From NCBI RefSeq assembly GCF_040394755.1, contig NZ_JBEBRQ010000004.1: 64,000 nucleotides of DNA. One strand, given 5' to 3'. Shown one piece after another: positions 33,059 through 41,381 of the stretch (the first letter of the stretch is position 1; every line of letters begins with the position of its first letter). Made by a program: the position numbers and the translations under genes. A model generated the notes under the pieces. The model searched no databases. It had not been told where the DNA came from and saw nothing but the letters and a program-made list of their open reading frames with translations. The DNA comes from Castellaniella defragrans_A. GTDB taxonomy: Bacteria > Pseudomonadota > Gammaproteobacteria > Burkholderiales > Burkholderiaceae_B.

Positions 33059-34663
33059 ATGCCGGTCATCGAATCGAGAATCAATCCCAGGTCCCAGGAA
33101 TTCCAGGACAATGCGCAAGCCATGCGCGCCCAGGTCGAGGACCTGCGCGCGCAGCTTGCCCGCACCGCCCTGGGCGGCAGCGAGTCCGCGCGCACCAAGC
33201 ACGTCGCGCGCGGCAAGCTGCTGCCGCGCGAGCGCGTCGAGCGGCTGCTCGATCCGGGCACACCGTTCCTGGAACTCTCGCCGATGGCCGCGCATGGCAT
33301 CTACGACAATGCGGCGCCGGGCGCCGGCGTCATCACCGGGATCGGCCGCGTGGCCGGCGCCGAATGCGTCATCGTCTGCAACGACGCCACGGTCAAGGGC
33401 GGCACTTACTATCCCCTGACCGTCAAGAAACACCTGCGCGCGCAGGAAATCGCGCAGCAAAACCGCCTGCCCTGCATTTACCTCGTGGATTCCGGCGGCG
33501 CCAACCTGCCCAATCAGGACGAGGTCTTTCCCGACCGGGATCACTTCGGCCGGATCTTCTACAACCAGGCGGTGATGTCCTCGATGGGCATCGCCCAGCT
33601 CGCCGTGGTCATGGGTTCATGCACCGCCGGCGGCGCCTACGTGCCGGCCATGAGCGACGAATCCATCATCGTGCGCAACCAGGGCACGATCTTTCTCGGC
33701 GGCCCGCCGCTGGTGAAGGCCGCCACCGGCGAGGAGGTTTCGGCCGAGGATCTCGGCGGCGGCGATGTCCACACCCGGCTCTCGGGCGTGGCCGATCACC
33801 TCGCGGTCGACGACACGCACGCCCTGCGGCTCGCGCGCGACGCCGTGGCGCGCCTGAACCTGAACAAGCCCGCCGCGCCTGCCCGCGCCTGGGCCGAGCC
33901 CCTCTACGACCCTCGCGAACTCGACGGCATCATCCCGAACGACACCCGCAAGCCCTACGATGTGCGCGAGGTCATCGCCCGCATCGTCGACGGCTCCGAG
34001 TTCGAGGAATTCAAGGCGCGCTTCGGCACCACGCTGGTCACGGGCTTCGCCCACATCTACGGCATGCCGGTGGGCATCATCGCCAACAACGGCATCCTGT
34101 TTTCCGAGGCCGCGCAAAAAGGCGCGCACTTCATCGAACTGTGCTGCCAGCGCCGCATCCCGCTGGTGTTCCTGCAGAACATCACCGGCTTCATGGTGGG
34201 CCGCAAATACGAAAACGAAGGGATCGCGCGCCACGGGGCCAAGATGGTCACCGCCGTCTCCACCGCCTCGGTGCCGAAATTCACCATCCTCATCGGCGGC
34301 TCGTTCGGCGCCGGCAACTACGGCATGTGCGGCCGCGCCTACAGCCCCCGGCTCCTGTTCCTGTGGCCCAATGCCCGGATCTCGGTCATGGGCGGCGAGC
34401 AGGCCGCCAGCGTGCTCGCCACGGTGCGCCGCGAGGGCATCGAACACAAGGGCGGCCAATGGAGCCGCGATGAGGAGGAGGCCTTCAAGGCACCCATCCG
34501 CGCCCAGTACGAGCACGAGGGCCATCCCTACTATGCCACCGCCCGCCTGTGGGACGACGGCATCATCCAACCCGCCGACACGCGCCGCGTCCTGGGCCTG
34601 GGCCTGTCAGCCGCACGCAACGCACCGATCGAAGACACGCGGTTCGGCGTGTTCAGAATGTAA
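33059..34663 (+). CDS. mccB: Methylcrotonyl-CoA carboxylase, carboxyltransferase (beta) subunit
   Basis: A 534-residue carboxyltransferase. It begins MPVIESRINPRSQEF and contains YLVDSGGANLPNQDEVFPDRD, which is typical of the methylcrotonyl-CoA enzyme, and QNITGFMVGRKYENEGIARH and GSFGAGNYGMCGRAYSP in the CoA/biotin half. With the biotin subunit it carboxylates 3-methylcrotonyl-CoA to 3-methylglutaconyl-CoA. AGGAATCACC precedes the start; the frame is open further upstream inside the thiolase gene. It is also called liuB. Confidence 0.94.
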   Translation: MPVIESRINPRSQEFQDNAQAMRAQVEDLRAQLARTALGGSESARTKHVARGKLLPRERVERLLDPGTPFLELSPMAAHGIYDNAAPGAGVITGIGRVAGAECVIVCNDATVKGGTYYPLTVKKHLRAQEIAQQNRLPCIYLVDSGGANLPNQDEVFPDRDHFGRIFYNQAVMSSMGIAQLAVVMGSCTAGGAYVPAMSDESIIVRNQGTIFLGGPPLVKAATGEEVSAEDLGGGDVHTRLSGVADHLAVDDTHALRLARDAVARLNLNKPAAPARAWAEPLYDPRELDGIIPNDTRKPYDVREVIARIVDGSEFEEFKARFGTTLVTGFAHIYGMPVGIIANNGILFSEAAQKGAHFIELCCQRRIPLVFLQNITGFMVGRKYENEGIARHGAKMVTAVSTASVPKFTILIGGSFGAGNYGMCGRAYSPRLLFLWPNARISVMGGEQAASVLATVRREGIEHKGGQWSRDEEEAFKAPIRAQYEHEGHPYYATARLWDDGIIQPADTRRVLGLGLSAARNAPIEDTRFGVFRM

Positions 34664-34673
34664 GGAGATTCCT

Positions 34674-36686
34674 GTGTTCGATACGCTCCTGATCGCCAAT
34701 CGCGGCGAGATCGCCTGTCGCATCGCCGCCACCGCGCGACGCATGGGCCTGCGCACGGTCGCCGTGTATTCCGATGCCGACGCCCAGGCCCGGCACGTGG
34801 CCGCCTGCGACGTGGCCGTGCATATCGGCGGCCCCGAGCCCGCCAGCAGCTACCTGCGCGCCGACGCCATCCTCGAGGCCGCGCGCCGCACGGGCGCCCA
34901 GGCCATCCACCCCGGCTATGGGTTCCTGTCGGAAAACGCCGATTTCGCCCGCGCCTGCGCCAAGGCAGGCATTGTTTTCGTCGGCCCGCCTGCCGACGCC
35001 ATTGCCGCCATGGGCAGTAAATCGGCCGCCAAGACCCTGATGGAGTCCGCCAAGGTGCCGCTGGTGCCCGGCTACCATGGCGACGAGCAGGACCCCGGGT
35101 TCCTGCGGCAACAGGCCGACGCCATCGGCTACCCGGTGCTGATCAAGGCCAGCGCCGGGGGCGGTGGCAAGGGCATGCGCATCGTCGAGTCCGGCGAGGC
35201 CTTCGCCGAGGCCCTGGCCTCCTGCCGCCGCGAGGCCGCCGGCAGTTTCGGCAGCGATCAGGTCCTGGTCGAACGCTACCTGCAACGGCCGCGCCACATC
35301 GAGATCCAGGTCTTCGCCGACACCCACGGCAATTGCGTCCACTTGTTCGAGCGCGACTGCTCGGTGCAGCGGCGCCATCAAAAAGTGATCGAGGAGGCGC
35401 CGGCCCCCGGCATGACGCCCGAGCGCCGCCGCGCCATGGGCGAGGCTGCCGTGGCCGCCGCGCGCGCGGTGGGCTATGTCGGCGCGGGCACGGTGGAATT
35501 CATTGCCGAGCCTGACGGGCGCTTCTATTTCATGGAAATGAACACCCGGCTGCAGGTCGAGCACCCGGTCACCGAGGCCATCACCGGCCACGATCTGGTC
35601 GAGTGGCAATTGCGGGTGGCCGCCGGCCAGCCGCTGCCCGTTGCGCAAGAGCAACTGGGCATCCGGGGCCACGCCATCGAGGCCCGGATCTACGCCGAGA
35701 ATCCCGACAAGGGCTTCCTGCCCTCGATCGGGCGCCTGGAGGCGCTCGAATTCCCGCCGCACGTGACGTTCCGCCACGGCCCGGTGCGGGTCGATGGCGG
35801 CGTTCAGGCCGGCGACACGATCACCCCCTACTACGATCCCATGATCGCCAAGCTGATCGTGCACGGCGAGGACCGCGAACAGGCGCGCCAGCGCATGCTG
35901 CGCACCCTGGCGGCGATCCGCAGCACCGGCGTGCAGACCAACATCGCGTTCCTGGGCCGCCTCATGGACGACCCGGCCTTCGCGACCGCCGACTTGGACA
36001 CGGGCCTCATCGAGCGCGAGCACGACCGCCTGTTCCCGCCCGCGCAGACCGTCCCCGACGCCGTGCTGGCGCTCGCCGCGGTCGCCGTGCTGCACGCCGA
36101 TGGCCTGAGCACGCCCACAGCCCAGCACGGCGCCGCAGACCCCTGGTCATGCCCCGACGGCTGGCGCCTGGGCAGCGTCTATACACGCACCCTGCCGTTC
36201 TCGGATGGCGCCCGCGACTACCGCGCGTGCCTGCGCCGCGATGCCGGGCAGTGGGGGTTCGCGGTGGACGACGGCCCCGCGCAGGCGCTATCCTGGCACG
36301 CCGAGGGTACCCATGCGCGCGCGCGCCTGGGTGATCTCGACGTCCAGGGCGACGTCTTCGTCCAGGGCCGCCGCCTCGACCTGTTCGTCGACGGACGGCG
36401 TCATACCCTGGACTGGCACGACCCGATCGCATTGGCCACTGGTGAATCCGACGAAAGGCAGGGCGGCTTGTCCGCGCCGATGCCCGGCAAGATCCTGTCC
36501 GTGGCCGTCAAGGCCGGCGACGCCGTCAAGCGCGGAACGCCGCTGATCGTGATGGAGGCCATGAAAATGGAGCACACCATCCACGCCCCGCACGACGGCG
36601 AGGTCCTGGAGGTCTACTTCACGCCAGGCGACCAGGTCAAGGACGGCGACGCCCTGATCGCCCTGGGCGCGATCACGCAGGAATGA
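34674..36686 (+). CDS. mccA: Methylcrotonyl-CoA carboxylase, biotin (alpha) subunit
   Basis: A 670-residue subunit. The biotin carboxylase domain (about 1-450) begins FDTLLIANRGEIACRIAATA, with ATP-grasp loop ASAGGGGKGMRIV and EMNTRLQVEHPVTE. A connecting domain follows, and the C-terminal biotinyl domain has MEAMKMEH with the biotinylated Lys. The start is GTG at 34674, 6 bases after a perfect AAGGAG; no ATG is available before the domain. It is also called liuD. It closes the operon visible here: no methylglutaconyl-CoA hydratase or HMG-CoA lyase gene follows, so these must be elsewhere. Confidence 0.93.
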   Translation: MFDTLLIANRGEIACRIAATARRMGLRTVAVYSDADAQARHVAACDVAVHIGGPEPASSYLRADAILEAARRTGAQAIHPGYGFLSENADFARACAKAGIVFVGPPADAIAAMGSKSAAKTLMESAKVPLVPGYHGDEQDPGFLRQQADAIGYPVLIKASAGGGGKGMRIVESGEAFAEALASCRREAAGSFGSDQVLVERYLQRPRHIEIQVFADTHGNCVHLFERDCSVQRRHQKVIEEAPAPGMTPERRRAMGEAAVAAARAVGYVGAGTVEFIAEPDGRFYFMEMNTRLQVEHPVTEAITGHDLVEWQLRVAAGQPLPVAQEQLGIRGHAIEARIYAENPDKGFLPSIGRLEALEFPPHVTFRHGPVRVDGGVQAGDTITPYYDPMIAKLIVHGEDREQARQRMLRTLAAIRSTGVQTNIAFLGRLMDDPAFATADLDTGLIEREHDRLFPPAQTVPDAVLALAAVAVLHADGLSTPTAQHGAADPWSCPDGWRLGSVYTRTLPFSDGARDYRACLRRDAGQWGFAVDDGPAQALSWHAEGTHARARLGDLDVQGDVFVQGRRLDLFVDGRRHTLDWHDPIALATGESDERQGGLSAPMPGKILSVAVKAGDAVKRGTPLIVMEAMKMEHTIHAPHDGEVLEVYFTPGDQVKDGDALIALGAITQE

Positions 36687-36782
36687 CGGGGCGCTCGCCC
36701 GGGAAATTCCTGTGCGGCGGGGCGTCGCGACCCCGCCGCCGAATCAAGTACACTGTACGGGAAGCACGCAATCCTGGCCGCC

Positions 36783-37250
36783 ATGTACGATATCCTCGTC
36801 TATCTGTTCGAAACCTACTACACCCCCCAGGCCTGCCCGAAGGCCGAGGTCCTGGCCAGCAAACTCGCTGCCGCCGGCTTCGAGCACGAGGACATCGACG
36901 ATGCGCTGGCCTGGCTGCGCGAGCTGGCCGCCGCGACCGAACAATGCCAGGTCCTGTCCCCCGCGCCCGAAACCGGACGCAGCCCCCAGCGGATCTACAC
37001 CCACGAGGAATATCAGGCGCTGGGCGCCGAGGCCATCGGCTTCATCATGTTCCTGGAAAACTCGGGCGTGCTGCCGCCGGCCCTGCGCGAGATCCTGATC
37101 GAATGCGCCCAGGCGGCGCACATGGCGCCCTTGACCCTGTCCGAGATCAAAGTGATCGCCCTGATGGTGCTCTGGAGCCAGGAGGCCGAAGTCGATCATC
37201 TGATCTTCGAGGAACTGCTGGCCGACGACAGCGAGCGTCCGTCGCACTGA
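36783..37250 (+). CDS. smg: Smg/DUF494 family protein
   Basis: A 155-residue Smg protein with the family start MYDILVYLFETYY, the middle block YTHEEYQALGAEAIGFIMFLE, and the C-terminal VLWSQEAEVDHLIFEEL. Function is unknown; it is typically found near dprA and topoisomerase genes, as here with topB two genes on. The 96 bases before it hold no recognised element. No clear ribosome binding site is present. Confidence 0.9.
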   Translation: MYDILVYLFETYYTPQACPKAEVLASKLAAAGFEHEDIDDALAWLRELAAATEQCQVLSPAPETGRSPQRIYTHEEYQALGAEAIGFIMFLENSGVLPPALREILIECAQAAHMAPLTLSEIKVIALMVLWSQEAEVDHLIFEELLADDSERPSH

Positions 37251-37265
37251 TTTCCGCGCGGCGCA

Positions 37266-38156
37266 ATGACGACGCAGGCCTCCCCCGCACAGCCATACGT
37301 CGGTCGCTTCGCCCCCAGCCCCAGCGGCCCGCTGCACGATGGCTCGCTGGTCGCGGCCATGGCCAGCTATCTGGATGCCCGCGCCCATCGCGGCGCCTGG
37401 CTGTTGCGCATCGAGGACATCGATACTCCCCGGATCGTCGCGGGTGCGGATCAGTGGATCATGGGGCAACTGCTCGCGCTCGGCATGCGCTGGGACGGCG
37501 AGCCAGTCTGGCAGAGCCGGCGGCACCCCCTGTACCAACAGGCTTTCGACCGCCTGCGGGCGCATGGGCGGATCTACGGCTGCGCCTGCACCCGGCGGGC
37601 GCTGCCGCCCGGCCCCTACCCCGGCACCTGCCGTCCCGACGCCGCCGGCAACCGGCCTCCTGTGCCCGCCCGCAAGATCCGCTCCTGGCGCTTCCGGGTC
37701 GAGCCGGGCCGCGAAACCTTCATCGACCGCTGGCAGGGCGAGCAATCCCAGGATGTGGCCGCAGAGGTCGGGGACTTCATCATCCGCCGCGCCGACAGTC
37801 TGTGGGCCTATCAACTGGTCGTGGTGGTGGACGATGGGCAGCAGGGGGTCACGGACGTGGTGCGCGGCGCCGACCTGCTGGACTCGACCGCCCGGCAGCG
37901 GCAACTGGCCCGGGCGCTGGGCCTGCCCTGCCCGCGCACGCTGCACGTCCCGCTGCTGTGCGATGCCTCGGGCCGCAAGCTGTCCAAGCAGAACCATGCC
38001 CCCGCCCTGGATACCGGACAGCCCCTGGCATGTCTGCAAAAGGCCTGGCGCACCCTGGGGTTCGAGCCGCTGGCGGCCAGCGACCCTGGGGAATTCTGGA
38101 CGCAGGCCACCGCCCGATGGGCGCGGCGCTTCGGAGTCGTAGCAGGACACAGTTGA
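37266..38156 (+). CDS. gluQ: Glutamyl-Q tRNA(Asp) synthetase
   Basis: A 296-residue GluRS-like enzyme lacking the anticodon-binding domain. It has the class I motif FAPSPSGPLHDGSL (HIGH replaced by HDGS), RIEDIDTPR, and KLSKQNHAP in the KMSKS position. The zinc-binding Cys set is visible (CACTRR; CRP). It transfers Glu onto queuosine in tRNA-Asp. It starts 15 bases after smg and is followed by a terminator-like hairpin before topB. Confidence 0.92.
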   Translation: MTTQASPAQPYVGRFAPSPSGPLHDGSLVAAMASYLDARAHRGAWLLRIEDIDTPRIVAGADQWIMGQLLALGMRWDGEPVWQSRRHPLYQQAFDRLRAHGRIYGCACTRRALPPGPYPGTCRPDAAGNRPPVPARKIRSWRFRVEPGRETFIDRWQGEQSQDVAAEVGDFIIRRADSLWAYQLVVVVDDGQQGVTDVVRGADLLDSTARQRQLARALGLPCPRTLHVPLLCDASGRKLSKQNHAPALDTGQPLACLQKAWRTLGFEPLAASDPGEFWTQATARWARRFGVVAGHS

Positions 38157-38195
38157 CACGCGAAAAATGCCCCCACGCTGCGCCTGCGGCTTGCT

Positions 38196-38218
38196 GCCCC
38201 CCCAAGGGGGCGCTTTTT
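38196..38218 (+). terminator. Rho-independent terminator after gluQ
   Basis: GCCCCCCC-AA-GGGGGC is followed by GCTTTTT. Downstream, GGCGGCAAAAAAAG mirrors the T-run, so the unit could also act on the other strand. The wider stretch (38166-38250, CCCCACGCTGCGCC...CTTGGGGCGGCCCGGCGG) has the look of an intergenic terminator element that I recall as common in Burkholderiales genomes. Confidence 0.75.
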
Positions 38219-38326
38219 GCCTTGGGGCGGCCCGGCGGCAAAAAAAGATGTCGAGACTTGCATGGTATGACGCCCCACCCGTATGATCCGCGCTATCGCG
38301 GCTGAAATTCCAGCCTATGGGACCCC

Positions 38327-40942
38327 ATGACTAAAACGCTGATCATTGCTGAAAAACCCTCGGTTGCCCTCGATATCTCTCGTGCCCTGGGCGGGTTCAC
38401 CCGCGAGGGGGACTACTTCGAGAGCGCCGAGTATGTGCTGTCGTCGAGCGTCGGCCACCTGCTCGGCCTCGTCGCGCCCAATGACCCGGTGCGCGGCAAG
38501 TGGAGTTTCGCGCACCTGCCGGTGATTCCGCCCAAATTCGAGCTGGGGCCGACCGACAAGCGCTCGACCGAACGGCTCAAGCTGCTGGTCAAGCTCCTCA
38601 AGCGCAAGGACGTGGGCGCCGTCATCAACGCCTGTGACGCGGGCCGCGAGGGCGAGTTGATCTTCCGCTATATCATCCAGTACGCCAACGTCCACAAGCC
38701 GATCCAGCGCCTGTGGCTGCGCTCCATGACGCAGGCGGCCATCCGCGAGGCCTTCGCCAACCTGCGCAGCGACGAGACCATGAAGCCCCTGGAGGCCGCC
38801 GCGCGCGCCCGGGCCGAGGCCGACTGGCTGGTGGGCATCAACGGCACCCGGGCCATGACGGCCTTCAACAGCAAGGACGGGGGGTTTTTCAAGACCCCCG
38901 TGGGCCGCGTCCAGACCCCGACGCTGGCGATCGTGATGGAACGCGAGGACCGCATCCGCCAGTTCGTCTCGCGCGACTACTGGGAGGTCCACGCTACCTT
39001 CATCGCCGCCGCGGGCCTCTACGAGGGCCGCTGGTTCGATCCCAAATTCACCAAGGACGAGCAGGACCCCGAACGCCGCGACTCCCGCCTGTGGTCGGCG
39101 ACGGCCGCCCAGACCGTCGTCGCCGCCTGCCGCGAACAGCCCGGCAGCGTGCGCGAGGAATCCAAGCCCAGCACCCAGCAGTCGCCGGCCCTGTTCGACC
39201 TGACCACGCTGCAGCGCGAGGCCAACTCGCGCTTCGGTTTCTCGGCCAAGACCACCCTGGCGCTCGCCCAGACCCTGTACGAGCGCCACAAGGCGCTGAC
39301 CTACCCCCGGACCGACTCGCGCTACCTGCCCGAGGACTACCTGGGCACCGTGCACCAGACCATGCAGGCGCTCTCCGGCAGCGAATCGGGCGTGGCCCGC
39401 GGCCTGCGCCCGTTCGCCCATCAGGTCATCGAGCAGGGCTGGGTCAAGCCCAACCGCCGGATCTTCGACGACAAAAAGGTTTCCGACCACTTCGCCATCA
39501 TCCCCACGCTGCAAGTACCGCGCGAGCTCAGCGAGGCCGAGGCCAAGATCTACGAACTGGTGTCGCGCCGCTTCCTCGCCGTGTTCTTCCCGGCGGCCGA
39601 ATTCCGCGTCACCACCCGCATCACCGAGGTCTCCGGCCACCACTTCAAGACCGAAGGCAAGGTCCTGATCACACCGGGCTGGCTGGCCATCTACGGCCGC
39701 GACGCCCAGGGCGAGGACGGCTCGCTGGTCCCCGTGGCCCAGGGCGAAACCGTCCGCACCGAGGACATCGAGGCGCGCGCGCTGGTCACCAAACCGCCGG
39801 CACGCTACAACGAGGCGACGCTGCTCTCGGCCATGGAGGGCGCGGGCAAGCTCGTGGACGACGAGGCCCTGCGCGAGGCCATGTCCGAGCGCGGCCTGGG
39901 CACCCCGGCGACCCGCGCGGCGATCATCGAGGGCCTGCTCAACGAGAGCTACCTGCGCCGCGAGGGCCGCGACCTGGTGCCCAGCGCCAAGGCGCGCCAG
40001 CTCATGACACTGCTCTCGGGGCTGAGCGTCAACGAGCTGACCTCGCCCGAGCTCACCGGCGAGTGGGAACACCGCCTCAAGCAGATCGAGCAGCGCGAGC
40101 TCGACGCCGGCGCCTTCATGCGCGAGATCGCGCAGATGACCCAGGTCATCGTCAAGCGCGCCAAGGAATACGAGCGCGACACCGTGCCGGGCGACTACGC
40201 GACCCTGCAAACCCCGTGCCCCAAGTGCGGCAGCGTGGTCAAGGAAAACTACCGCCGCTACGCCTGCACCGAATGCGATTTCTCCATCGGCAAGCATCCC
40301 GGCGGGCGCACCTTCGAGATCGCCGAGGTCGAGGAGCTGCTCGAACGCCGCGAGCTGGGCCCCCTGACCGGTTTCATCAGCAAGATGGGCCGCCCCTTTG
40401 CCGCCCTGCTGCGCATCACCGACGAATACAAGCTGGAATTCGATTTCGGCCAGAAGGACGACGAGGATACCGAGGCCGTCGATTTCTCGGACCAGACCCC
40501 GCTCGGCCCCTGCCCCAAATGCGGCGGCCAGGTCTACGAGTACGGCCTGAACTACGTCTGCGAACGTTCGGTCGGTCCGGCCAGAACCTGCGACTTCCGC
40601 ACCGGCAAGATCATCCTGCAACAGGAAATCAGCGCCACCCAGGCCGCCAAGCTGCTGGCCAGCGGCAAGACCGACCTGCTCGACGGCTTCGTATCCAGCC
40701 GGACCAACCGCAAATTCAAGGCCTATCTGGTCAGGCAGGCCGACGGCAAGATCGGTTTCGAGTTCGAGGCGCGCGCGCCAAAGGCGGGCGCCAAGACCAC
40801 TGGCGCCGCCGCGAAAAAGGCAGCGACCAAGACCGCAAAGAAAGCCGCGACGAAAACCGCGACGAAAACCACCGCAAAAAAGACTGTGGCCAAAAAGGCG
40901 GTCAAGAAAGCGGCCAGGAAGGCGGCGAAAACGGCGGGCTAA
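38327..40942 (+). CDS. topB: DNA topoisomerase III with Lys-rich tail
   Basis: An 871-residue type IA topoisomerase. The TOPRIM domain begins MTKTLIIAEKPSVALDISRAL with ACDAGREGELIFRYI. The catalytic Tyr is in KALTYPRTDSRYL (about residue 325). Two C-terminal topoisomerase repeats contain zinc Cys pairs (PCPKCGSVV, PCPKCGGQV). The last 60 residues are a Lys/Ala/Thr tail (AAKKAATKTAKKAATKT), like histone H1 or Alba tails, which should bind DNA. It resolves single-stranded or hemicatenated DNA. The size and tail resemble the betaproteobacterial TopB form. Confidence 0.93.
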   Translation: MTKTLIIAEKPSVALDISRALGGFTREGDYFESAEYVLSSSVGHLLGLVAPNDPVRGKWSFAHLPVIPPKFELGPTDKRSTERLKLLVKLLKRKDVGAVINACDAGREGELIFRYIIQYANVHKPIQRLWLRSMTQAAIREAFANLRSDETMKPLEAAARARAEADWLVGINGTRAMTAFNSKDGGFFKTPVGRVQTPTLAIVMEREDRIRQFVSRDYWEVHATFIAAAGLYEGRWFDPKFTKDEQDPERRDSRLWSATAAQTVVAACREQPGSVREESKPSTQQSPALFDLTTLQREANSRFGFSAKTTLALAQTLYERHKALTYPRTDSRYLPEDYLGTVHQTMQALSGSESGVARGLRPFAHQVIEQGWVKPNRRIFDDKKVSDHFAIIPTLQVPRELSEAEAKIYELVSRRFLAVFFPAAEFRVTTRITEVSGHHFKTEGKVLITPGWLAIYGRDAQGEDGSLVPVAQGETVRTEDIEARALVTKPPARYNEATLLSAMEGAGKLVDDEALREAMSERGLGTPATRAAIIEGLLNESYLRREGRDLVPSAKARQLMTLLSGLSVNELTSPELTGEWEHRLKQIEQRELDAGAFMREIAQMTQVIVKRAKEYERDTVPGDYATLQTPCPKCGSVVKENYRRYACTECDFSIGKHPGGRTFEIAEVEELLERRELGPLTGFISKMGRPFAALLRITDEYKLEFDFGQKDDEDTEAVDFSDQTPLGPCPKCGGQVYEYGLNYVCERSVGPARTCDFRTGKIILQQEISATQAAKLLASGKTDLLDGFVSSRTNRKFKAYLVRQADGKIGFEFEARAPKAGAKTTGAAAKKAATKTAKKAATKTATKTTAKKTVAKKAVKKAARKAAKTAG

Positions 40943-40992
40943 GGGCGAGCCTATAAATCAGTCTGGCGAAAAGCGGGCGCTTGCACGACGGC

Positions 40993-41018
40993 ATCGGGGT
41001 TCGTACACCCACCCCGAT
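40993..41018. terminator. Hairpin between convergent topB and small ORF
   Basis: ATCGGGGT (40993-41000) and ACCCCGAT (41011-41018) form a perfect 8-bp stem with a 10-base loop. It lies in the short gap between convergent genes, so is likely a shared 3'-end structure. There is no T-run. Confidence 0.4.
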
Positions 41019-41031
41019 CTACAACGGGCCC

Positions 41032-41331
41032 CTATCGCCATCGGCAGAACCTCACACCCCCGTCAGCCGCAACATCCATATAGAGCGATTCGGCTTTGAC
41101 CGCCAGCAATTCGATGGGCGGACCAGCCCATCGATCCTGGTTGCAATCCGCCACGGGAACGCGCTGCACGATGGTCTTCAGCGTCTGCTCGCGCTGATGG
41201 ATTTGCCCATCATTGAAGCCAACCGCCCGATATGCCTCACGGGTTTGCGTATAGACCAGAACGAGGGCGGCAGCACACAAAGCCACCGTGAGCAAAACAA
41301 CCATGAAAGCACTGCGCGGCCAGTTGGGCAT
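41032..41331 (-). CDS. Small single-span membrane protein
   Basis: A 99-residue protein, not recognised. One membrane segment (residues 9-27, FMVVLLTVALCAAALVLVY) follows a short basic start, then a periplasmic tail with Cys residues at DCNQDRW and RFCRWR that could pair. It is 50 bases downstream of ilvB on the same strand, and an AGAGAG element precedes its start. It may be co-transcribed with ilvB; no link in function is known. Confidence 0.6.
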   Translation of the reverse strand: MPNWPRSAFMVVLLTVALCAAALVLVYTQTREAYRAVGFNDGQIHQREQTLKTIVQRVPVADCNQDRWAGPPIELLAVKAESLYMDVAADGGVRFCRWR

Positions 41332-41381
41332 GTTCGGTCTCTCTGGTGCAAGTGGCGTACGTGATCAAAGCCCCCCACACT

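Noticed and set aside
33960..36686. A 908-codon frame suggesting a fusion ahead of the biotin subunit
   Set aside because: The first 238 codons are out-of-frame mccB sequence. The real subunit begins at GTG 34674 behind AAGGAG.
38166..38250. Possible novel repeat after gluQ
   Set aside because: It looks like an intergenic terminator element that I recall as common in Burkholderiales, so it is listed as a terminator only.
38315..40621. A long minus-strand open frame opposite topB
   Set aside because: It is the antisense shadow of a gene with clear topoisomerase motifs; no family similarity was seen.
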